Below the pieces are notes generated by a model. The model saw only the letters and a list, made by a program, of their open reading frames with translations. It searched no databases and was not told the origin of the DNA. Shown here one piece after another: positions 5,505-10,769 of a stretch of 10,769 bases of DNA (positions within the stretch are counted from its first letter, which is position 1; each line of letters opens with the position of its first letter). The position numbers were made by a program, and so were the translations under genes. Source of the DNA: Candidatus Atribacteria bacterium (GTDB taxonomy: Bacteria; Atribacterota; Atribacteria; Atribacterales; Atribacteraceae); contig JAPLGF010000276.1 of assembly GCA_026390275.1 (NCBI GenBank), positions 1 through 10,769 on the forward strand, in the 5' to 3' direction.

Positions 5505-6659
5505 CTATTGGTAGTCGACAACCACAATGCGCATATCTTGTGCCCGGCTGGCTTCCTCAAGAATCATCCGTATTTCTGATTCATCATCTGGGTGGGATAT
5601 TTTTCTCACCCAGGGTTGAAAAGCTCCCAGGACCATTTCGAGTAACTCTCCCGGAACAGTCTGACCTCCGGTAGACTCCGCTTTGTGGTTATTGAGGATT
5701 AAAATTTTAACCGGAAGGTGCCTCTGGAAAGCTTCCATAAGCCCCAAATGCCCGGCAGCACAAAAAGCAAAGTCTCCGGTCACCGCCCAGACATTTCGAT
5801 GCCCGGATAACATCGCACCGGTCGCCAGCGGGATACTCCCACCCATATAGGTGGTGATATCGATGCAATCAAAAGGCGGCAGGGCAAAGAAACTGGATAC
5901 GCCGGTATCACCGCAGACGACATCACCCCGAATCGATCGAAAGAATTTCATAACCGGGAGATAGGGCGTTACTGCCTTTTGATACCGGGAGGGGAGCTGG
6001 TTTGGGATCATGGGAATCTCGGGTTTCAGTATTTCCTGCCAGCTCATCTCCTTTTTTTTGGCAGCCAACACCTGCGATTGGTAACCAGCAAAAACCGGAC
6101 AGAGAACGTGTTGAGTAATATCTCTTTGATACCGCGAGGCCGGATCAACGGGGAGATTGATATCAAAATCTTCGGGAAGACCGGTCAAATCGGTAGGAAT
6201 CATCAAAGCCGCAGGGAGCTCGACTCTTTCAGAATGCTCAACTGCCCACCGGAAATTCTCATTGACCCTATCGATTGATACTTCCCGAAAGGGAATACCA
6301 ATTCCTCGAAGCATCGCTGCCGTATCCAGAATACTGTCCGAGTGTGATCCATCGACATCATGAAAGACCAGCACGACTAACGCCGCGGTGGTCCCACACG
6401 TGAGGGAATCGATCACGGCATTGGCCGCTTTGGCAAAACCATGCGATTTCATCAAGACCGCTGCTCTCTTTCCGCTGAGGGTCGCTCCGTGGGCTATTCC
6501 ATAGGCTACTTCTTCGTGGAAGGAAACCGGATGAGAATTCCCGCTGATCCGTTCATATTCCTCATAAGTTTCGCTCACCCCGTACCCCGGAACCCAGTTT
6601 ACCCGATCAATACCAGCTCGATGAATCAACTGTGCCAGTGAGCGAAAAATAGTGGCCAT
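5505..6659 (-). CDS. TPP-dependent enzyme, phosphonopyruvate/sulfopyruvate decarboxylase type
   Basis: A thiamine-diphosphate enzyme, 384 residues, with both TPP domains on one chain. The pyrimidine-binding domain has the activating glutamate in SFHEE (46-50) and the following KSHGFAKAANAVIDSL block (71-86). The diphosphate-binding domain has GDFAF at 295-299 and NN at 323-324 (the GD...NN motif), followed by HKAESTGGQ. The ESTGGQ form and the length resemble phosphonopyruvate decarboxylase and ComDE sulfopyruvate decarboxylase, and the fold also resembles the alpha subunit of indolepyruvate oxidoreductase without its ferredoxin domain. No phosphoenolpyruvate mutase, ComABC or iron-sulfur gene is nearby, so the substrate is unknown; a 2-oxoacid decarboxylation is the safe statement. 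The ATG at 6659 is chosen over a TTG 14 codons upstream because of a strong Shine-Dalgarno. It follows ribU by 70 nt with no terminator, so it is probably on the FMN-riboswitch transcript. Confidence 0.82.
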   Translation of the reverse strand: MATIFRSLAQLIHRAGIDRVNWVPGYGVSETYEEYERISGNSHPVSFHEEVAYGIAHGATLSGKRAAVLMKSHGFAKAANAVIDSLTCGTTAALVVLVFHDVDGSHSDSILDTAAMLRGIGIPFREVSIDRVNENFRWAVEHSERVELPAALMIPTDLTGLPEDFDINLPVDPASRYQRDITQHVLCPVFAGYQSQVLAAKKKEMSWQEILKPEIPMIPNQLPSRYQKAVTPYLPVMKFFRSIRGDVVCGDTGVSSFFALPPFDCIDITTYMGGSIPLATGAMLSGHRNVWAVTGDFAFCAAGHLGLMEAFQRHLPVKILILNNHKAESTGGQTVPGELLEMVLGAFQPWVRKISHPDDESEIRMILEEASRAQDMRIVVVDYQ

Positions 6660-6666
6660 TCCCCAA

Positions 6667-6673
6667 CCTCCTT
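6667..6673 (-). promoter_or_regulatory. Ribosome binding site that decides the TPP-enzyme start
   Basis: AAGGAGG, 7 nt before the ATG at 6659. It lies inside the longer reading frame that would begin with TTG at 6701, so that extension is rejected. Confidence 0.75.
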
Positions 6674-6729
6674 CGGATTCAAAACCATGATTCTTCTCCA
6701 AATACTAAGTGAAATATCTCTTAAAAGAG

Positions 6730-7335
6730 TTACCATCTATCATTACCTAAATGATCATGATCTGTCATTGGAAGTTCAGTTAACCCCATACTCATTCCCT
6801 CCGGCTCTTCCAGAAAACGACTCACCTTCTTGTAAAGAAGGAAAGTGATCACTCCACTAATCACTCCTTTTAAAAGGTTAAACGGGATGATTGCAGGAAG
6901 AAGCATGGAAAGAACCGTCTCCCGGGTGACTCCGAGATAGAGAGGGGTCACCAAAAGATTCGCCGCCACCATGACCGCGGTCATCACCAGCGGAGCAAAG
7001 ATCAATCCCAGTACCGCTCCCTGGAGGTTTCGCTTCGATTTATAAATCGTTCCCGCCACCAGGACATAAGTTCCGGTGGCAAGAAAATGCATCAGTATCC
7101 CCCAGGGACCTCCTTGTCCAGTCATGACAGCAAATAGAACAGCTACGATAGCAGTGATAACCAGACCGAATCCTGATCCGAATTTAAAACCCATAATAAG
7201 TACCGGAATATCACCCGGGTCATAGATTAGAAAAGGGGCTTGGGGAATGATAGGACAGTGAATCAAGTAACTGAGGACGACCGATAGACCCGAGAACCCC
7301 CCCAACTACCCCAAAGTTTTTGAATGATATTTCAT
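6730..7335 (-). CDS. ribU: RibU-type riboflavin ECF transporter S-component, with an in-frame amber codon near the start
   Basis: Membrane S-component that binds riboflavin and docks on the shared ECF energy-coupling module (not in this window). It has about six membrane segments. Typical RibU blocks are YDPGDIPVLIMGF early, GPWGILMHFLATGTYVL in the middle, TAVMVAANLLVTPLYLG, and LLPAIIPFNLLKGVISG near the end. The FMN riboswitch directly upstream independently supports riboflavin. The natural start is the ATG at 7335, 8 nt from a strong AGGAGG; it reads MKYHSKTLG and then hits TAG at 7308-7306 before continuing in the same frame as LGGFSGLSVVLSYLIH. The only uninterrupted alternative is a TTG at 7305 without its own ribosome binding site. 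Adding one G to the first G-run and removing one from the G7 run after it restores LGVVGGFSGLSVV in frame, so two sequencing miscalls could explain the stop. Confidence 0.8.
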
Positions 7336-7343
7336 TTCTTTAT

Positions 7344-7349
7344 CCTCCT
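7344..7349 (-). promoter_or_regulatory. Ribosome binding site of ribU
   Basis: AGGAGG within GGAGGAGGATA, 8 nt before the ATG at 7335. It shows that the native start is at 7335 and not at the TTG at 7305 that follows the amber codon. Confidence 0.75.
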
Positions 7350-7366
7350 CCATCCCATTCTCCCGG

Positions 7367-7409
7367 ATAAAAAAAAGACCCTGAAAACACAAGGTCTTCA
7401 GGGTCTTTT
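7367..7409 (-). terminator. Intrinsic terminator of the FMN riboswitch
   Basis: A perfect 13-bp stem, AAAAGACCCTGAA (7373-7385) and TTCAGGGTCTTTT (7397-7409), with an 11-nt loop, followed by a run of eight or more U on the minus strand. It lies between the aptamer and the ribU ribosome binding site, as expected for FMN-induced transcription termination. Confidence 0.93.
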
Positions 7410-7421
7410 ATATTTTTAATG

Positions 7422-7560
7422 ACTTCTTCTTCCATCCGGACTATACCGTCGGCTCCGGAATCACACCGGATCGACCCTCCATGAGGGCTCGCGGGCTCAG
7501 GTTTGACCTTCACCGCCGGTTGGGAATCGGGATTACTCCCTCACCCTACCCTGAAGAAGT
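7422..7560 (-). ncRNA. FMN riboswitch (RFN element)
   Basis: The aptamer binds flavin mononucleotide and shuts off downstream flavin genes when FMN is plentiful. The closing stem P1 pairs ACTTCTTC (7560-7553) with GAAGAAGT (7429-7422). Conserved RFN blocks are present in order on the minus strand: AGGGTGA, ACCGGCGGT, GCCCGCGAGC, GAGCCGACGGT and AGTCCGGATGGAAGAAG. All expected helices have both arms, so the element looks intact. It is followed by an intrinsic terminator and then ribU. Confidence 0.97.
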
Positions 7561-7575
7561 GGATGTTTCTTAATT

Positions 7576-7603
7576 ATTTTATCCCGCAGTGATGAATTGT
7601 CAA
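7576..7603 (-). promoter_or_regulatory. Promoter for the FMN-riboswitch transcript
   Basis: A consensus -35 TTGACA (7603-7598), a 16-nt spacer, and -10 TAAAAT (7581-7576). Transcription would start near 7569, about 9 nt before the aptamer. It lies 25 nt beyond the fucK stop codon, and no terminator is visible between fucK and this promoter. Confidence 0.85.
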
Positions 7604-7627
7604 GCTCAGAAACAATAAATAAATCAT

Positions 7628-9127
7628 TCACATTTTCCGATAATAATCACTTAAGAGACCGGGTATTTGCTCATAACGTTCATAGAGTTCATCATATATT
7701 TCTCTTTTGTTCCCTGGTTCCCAGATCTCCGTGGTGATCTCGATCTGTTGTTTGGCTTCCGCTAAATTCCTGGTAAACCCGGAACCCACCATGGAGAAGA
7801 GGGTCGCTCCTAGAACAGTGGCTTCCTGGCAGGAAGTGGTGATAATGGGGAGATTGAGAACATCTGCCCGGATCTGGTTCCAAAGATGATTCTTGGAACC
7901 CCCACCCACCACTCGAACACCCTGGGGCTCAAACGCAAAGGCTTCCTGAAAAGCCTTGACTGCCTGTTTCAATTGATAGGAAAGACCTTCCAAGGCCGCC
8001 CGAATAAGCTGGGAACGGTCAGTTGTCAGACCTAATCCCAAAATGGTTCCTTGAGTGGAAAAGGGTTTATTAGGTCCCGAGGGCATGAAAGAAGGAACGA
8101 GAACCACCTCTCCGGCTCCGGGATCGACCAGGAGGGCACTTTCAATCATGAGTTGATAAATGTCGGTGCGATCTTTTATCTCGGAAAAAAAGTTCCGCCT
8201 CACCCACTCAATCACTCCTCCGGCAATCATCAACATTTGGGGGTTCCAATTCCCCTCTTCCGCGTCAAACTCGGTGAGCATCCCGGTCTCAAAAGCTCGC
8301 TCCGAATCCCGATATTCCGAAATCCGAATGGCGGCAATTTCCCAGGTTCCAGAACTCAAGACCATCTCATCCGGATGAGCCATGGATCCGATGATGGCGA
8401 ACTGGGTATCATGACCGGTAGCAATCACTGGTGTTCCCCGGAGGATTCCCGTATCTTGTTCGGATAAGGCATTAACCCATCCGATCACTTCTCCGCTCTT
8501 CACCATCCGGGGAAAGAAACTTTCATCCAAACCAGCCAGGGAGAGAAGGCGTTCTGACCACTTCCGACTCTGAATGTCAACCGTCATGGTGGTAGAAGCC
8601 GAAGGGTAATCAAAAGACATCTCCCCACATAACCGAAAGCTGAGAAGCCCGGGCATCATCATGAAGGCATCAGCTTGATCCAGAGCTTCCGAAGCATTTT
8701 CTCTCAACCAGAGAAGTTTGAGGAGAGTATTGAAGGGAATGATCTGGTACCCGGTAACCCGAAAAATATCCCGTGGACGAATGTATCTCCCAATTTTGTT
8801 GGTCCAGCCTGTGGTACGGGTACATTGCCAGGATATAACTGGGTAGGTCAATGTCCCATCTTTTTTAACCGGTGCCCCGTCCGCTCCAAAGGTGGTGATG
8901 GTAACCGCTTCCACTTTTCCTTGTACTTCTGAGGTCACTTTCCGGATGGCTTGTTGGAACTTTCCCCAGATCTCATCAATATCCCACACCAGACAATTCT
9001 CACATCCGGGTTGTGGTCGGGGAACATTGGGGAAAGAAGCGATGGACAGGATTTGTCCCTTGCTCCCCACTGCCACCGCACGCAAGCTGGTAGCACCACA
9101 ATCGAGGACTAAAAAATATGATTCCAC
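7628..9127 (-). CDS. fucK: L-fuculokinase-like FGGY carbohydrate kinase
   Basis: A cytoplasmic sugar kinase, most likely phosphorylating L-fuculose to L-fuculose 1-phosphate, 499 residues. It closely follows E. coli FucK as I remember it: LVLDCGATSLRAVAV at the N-terminus (first phosphate loop, D9-T13), TTFGADGA, YPVISWQC, GHDTQFA (238-244, containing the catalytic-type aspartate D240), SSGTWEI (258-264) and the second FGGY signature with VVGGGSKNHLWNQI (about 406-419). These are FucK-type and not XylB- or RhaB-type motifs, though another ketose substrate is possible. Two GTG codons could start it; 9127 is favoured because GAGGTG lies 6 nt upstream, while the GTG at 9136 is inside that Shine-Dalgarno. 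It follows a CUT1 permease by about 127 nt with no strong terminator, so a common transcript is likely. No fucose isomerase or aldolase gene is in the window. Confidence 0.88.
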   Translation of the reverse strand: MESYFLVLDCGATSLRAVAVGSKGQILSIASFPNVPRPQPGCENCLVWDIDEIWGKFQQAIRKVTSEVQGKVEAVTITTFGADGAPVKKDGTLTYPVISWQCTRTTGWTNKIGRYIRPRDIFRVTGYQIIPFNTLLKLLWLRENASEALDQADAFMMMPGLLSFRLCGEMSFDYPSASTTMTVDIQSRKWSERLLSLAGLDESFFPRMVKSGEVIGWVNALSEQDTGILRGTPVIATGHDTQFAIIGSMAHPDEMVLSSGTWEIAAIRISEYRDSERAFETGMLTEFDAEEGNWNPQMLMIAGGVIEWVRRNFFSEIKDRTDIYQLMIESALLVDPGAGEVVLVPSFMPSGPNKPFSTQGTILGLGLTTDRSQLIRAALEGLSYQLKQAVKAFQEAFAFEPQGVRVVGGGSKNHLWNQIRADVLNLPIITTSCQEATVLGATLFSMVGSGFTRNLAEAKQQIEITTEIWEPGNKREIYDELYERYEQIPGLLSDYYRKM

Positions 9128-9133
9128 GATTTC

Positions 9134-9139
9134 CACCTC
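9134..9139 (-). promoter_or_regulatory. Ribosome binding site that decides the fucK start
   Basis: GAGGTG, with 6 nt before the GTG at 9127. The upstream in-frame GTG at 9136 is part of the site itself, so it is a poor start. Confidence 0.6.
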
Positions 9140-9254
9140 TTTATGACATAAATAAATTTGGGGTCATGAACATAATTCAGCCTACGGCATAGAATAAAAA
9201 AGTATAAAAATACCCCGGAAAGACAACCGTGCCAAGATATTAATAAAGGTCCGA

Positions 9255-10088
9255 TTATTCACCGGCGGTACTGAGTTTCATTCCCTCGATGAAATACCTC
9301 TGGAGAAGAATAAAAAGAAAGATAGTGGGAAGGGACGCCGCAAAGGCTCCGGCCATCAAGCTGGGAATATCAGTCCCCGATCCGGCCCGAAAACCTTGCA
9401 GCTGAGCGAGACCCACCATCACCGGTCTGACTTCTGTGGACCGGGTCAGGATCATTCCAAACATCAGATCATTCCAAACCCAGGTAAACTGGAAAAGAAG
9501 AAGAACTGCCACCGCCGATTTGGCCAGAGGCATGAAGATTTTCCAGTAAACCTGGAAATTGGTGCACCCATCCAGTTTAGCTGCTTCCAGAACTTCCCCG
9601 GGAAGGGTGAGAAAATAATTTCGGAAGATGAAGGTACAAAAGGGAATGCAGATCGCAATGTAAAAAAGAATCATCCCCCAAAAGGTGTCGTACAAACCCC
9701 AGGTCATGTACATTTTAAAAAGAGGGATCAAATACATTTGGAAAGGAAAAATGGTCCCGCTCCAGATGAGGAAAAACCAGCTAAAAGAAGCTTTCACTTT
9801 TAAACGGGCGATACTAAAGGCAGCCAAAGATGCGAGAAAAATGGCCCCTCCGGCACCGATCAATCCATAAGCCAGGCTGTTCAGGAAATATCGGCCCAAC
9901 TTGGCCTGAGTCCAGGCTTTGAAAAAATTAGACCAGAAAAAGCTTTGGGTGGGAAGTTCCCAAAATTTTTGTACCCCAAACTCCTGATTACTTTTAAAAG
10001 CCACGAAAATCGTAGGCCAAACCGGGAGAAGCCAGAGAAAGCCTAGAACAATGAGAATGAGATACATCATGAACCTGGTCCCTTTCAT
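9255..10088 (-). CDS. Sugar ABC transporter permease, MalG-like (CUT1 family)
   Basis: Inner-membrane permease of a carbohydrate-uptake ABC transporter, 277 residues with about six membrane segments. The EAA loop that contacts the ATPase is complete at 168-187 (EAAKLDGCTNFQVYWKIFMP), and the C-terminal FIEGMKLSTAGE tail (ending GMKLSTAGE) is typical of MalG-type subunits. The ATG at 10088 has GAGGAGG 7 nt upstream, overlapping the TGA of the preceding permease gene, so the two are translationally coupled. The neighbouring fucK suggests L-fucose or a fucose-containing sugar as substrate; this is inference, since the binding protein lies outside the window. No ATPase gene of the CUT1 type is visible; such operons often rely on a shared MsmK/UgpC-type ATPase encoded elsewhere. 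Confidence 0.93.
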   Translation of the reverse strand: MKGTRFMMYLILIVLGFLWLLPVWPTIFVAFKSNQEFGVQKFWELPTQSFFWSNFFKAWTQAKLGRYFLNSLAYGLIGAGGAIFLASLAAFSIARLKVKASFSWFFLIWSGTIFPFQMYLIPLFKMYMTWGLYDTFWGMILFYIAICIPFCTFIFRNYFLTLPGEVLEAAKLDGCTNFQVYWKIFMPLAKSAVAVLLLFQFTWVWNDLMFGMILTRSTEVRPVMVGLAQLQGFRAGSGTDIPSLMAGAFAASLPTIFLFILLQRYFIEGMKLSTAGE

Positions 10089-10100
10089 CGCTGCTCCTCC

Positions 10101-10769
10101 TCAATATCGTATCTCATGACGGGTCACTTCTCGGATATAAAGCCACGAGATAAAGAGAACGATCATCGAAAGAAAAATGGCAATCGATGCTCCATAACCC
10201 ATGTGAAACAAAACAAACGATTCCCGAAACATGGAAATCGCCAGGGTTTCCGATGATCGGTATGGCCCCCCATTGGACATCACATAGATGATATCGAAAA
10301 TATTGAATGAATTGATCAGGCTCATAGAAACCACGACCGTAGTGATGGGGCGTAACATGGGAAAAACCACATGGAGAAAGGTCTGCCATTCCGTTGCTCC
10401 ATCGATCTTACAGGCTTCTATCGGTTCGGTCGGAATCGCCTGGAGTCCAATTAAAAAGATCACCATATTCATACCCACTGTCTTCCACGTCCAGGCCACA
10501 ATCATGGCATAGGTATTGAGAGGAACTTCCGAAAGCCAGGAATAACCGGACAGACCAATTCCCCGGAGGATGGTATTCAGTGATCCCAAATCCGGTGAAT
10601 ACATTAAAAGCCAGATAAGGCCAGTCGTCACCGCCGAGATGGTGAGAGGAATATAAAAAATGGATTTAAATAAATTGGCGAAGGCAATCCGGTTCACAAA
10701 AAAGGAAATCAAGAGACCAAGGAGAACTGATAGTGCCAGGGTGAAGATAACCCAGATAATGGTATTTTT
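10101..10769 (-). CDS. Sugar ABC transporter permease, MalF-like (N-terminus beyond window)
   Basis: Partner permease of the MalG-like subunit. The frame is open to the window edge, so the 5' end is missing; 222 codons are present out of the usual 290-300. The visible part begins in the NTIIWVIFTLALSVLLGL membrane segment typical of the second transmembrane helix in MalF-type permeases. The EAA-like loop reads EACKIDGATEWQTFLHVVFP, with cysteine in place of the second alanine. The later FNIFDIIYVMSNGGPYRSSE block is a hallmark of CUT1 MalF-type subunits. A TTG at 10712 is sometimes reachable as a start but is internal to the domain and has no ribosome binding site. The gene ends in TGA, whose bases run directly into the Shine-Dalgarno of the next permease, 12 nt ahead of it. 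Confidence 0.92.
   Translation of the reverse strand, partial: KNTIIWVIFTLALSVLLGLLISFFVNRIAFANLFKSIFYIPLTISAVTTGLIWLLMYSPDLGSLNTILRGIGLSGYSWLSEVPLNTYAMIVAWTWKTVGMNMVIFLIGLQAIPTEPIEACKIDGATEWQTFLHVVFPMLRPITTVVVSMSLINSFNIFDIIYVMSNGGPYRSSETLAISMFRESFVLFHMGYGASIAIFLSMIVLFISWLYIREVTRHEIRY

Noticed and set aside
6660..6701. A 14-residue N-terminal extension of the TPP enzyme from a TTG
   Set aside because: A strong Shine-Dalgarno sequence lies inside the extension and points to the ATG at 6659.
8051..8467. A 138-codon plus-strand reading frame
   Set aside because: It is antisense to conserved fucK motifs and has no ribosome binding site or family match.
9175..9225. A possible terminator between the MalG-like gene and fucK (GTAT/ATAC hairpin followed by a T-run)
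   Set aside because: The stem is only 4 bp and AT-rich, so it is too weak to support a terminator call.
9396..9803. A 135-codon plus-strand reading frame
   Set aside because: It is antisense to the EAA-loop region of the MalG-like permease; its charged, low-complexity product is a typical mirror of a membrane protein.
1..10769. CRISPR arrays, tRNA or rRNA genes, insertion sequences, integrase or phage genes
   Set aside because: No regularly spaced repeats, cloverleaf-like sequences, transposase motifs or phage proteins were seen in either strand.

Overview
The window reads as a chromosomal segment of a moderate-GC, probably anaerobic and sugar-using bacterium. Its regulation looks Firmicutes-like: one T-box leader, one FMN (RFN) riboswitch, an ECF-type vitamin transporter subunit and a TrpXYZ-type ABC transporter. 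The transporter's solute-binding protein has a plain signal peptide with no lipobox cysteine, which hints at an outer membrane. A deep-branching diderm lineage (for example Atribacterota, Synergistota, Thermotogota or a diderm Firmicute) would fit, but the window does not decide it.

All genes are on the minus strand except ogt. Read in the minus direction there are four regions. (1) 10769-7628: two CUT1 sugar ABC permeases (the first cut by the window edge) followed by a FucK-type L-fuculokinase, probably a fucose or methylpentose uptake and phosphorylation operon. (2) 7603-5505: a strong promoter, an FMN riboswitch with an intrinsic terminator, a RibU riboflavin S-component whose 5' end carries an in-frame amber codon, and a TPP-dependent enzyme of the phosphonopyruvate/sulfopyruvate decarboxylase type that appears to share the riboswitch-controlled transcript. 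(3) 5504-4500: a converging and diverging spacer region around ogt (O6-alkylguanine-DNA alkyltransferase), the only plus-strand gene. (4) 4499-1: a promoter and complete T-box leader, then trpX (broken by an internal deletion with frameshift), trpY (permease), trpZ (ATPase) and TrpB2, the stand-alone type of tryptophan synthase beta chain, which leaves the window before its C-terminus.

Region 4 looks like an aromatic amino-acid salvage unit: import of tryptophan or a relative, plus TrpB2 making tryptophan from indole and serine. Two things complicate this. The binding-protein gene has lost roughly 60 residues. The T-box leader shows no TGG codon where the specifier should lie, and its TGGT sequence predicts a tRNA with discriminator base A, whereas bacterial tRNA-Trp usually has G.

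The strongest leads for a second look are the two broken substrate-capture genes (trpX and ribU), the T-box specificity, the TPP enzyme downstream of an FMN riboswitch, a two-hairpin palindromic element inside the trpX-trpY spacer, and a hairpin-rich leader in front of trpB2. I found no CRISPR array, tRNA, rRNA, insertion sequence or integrase.
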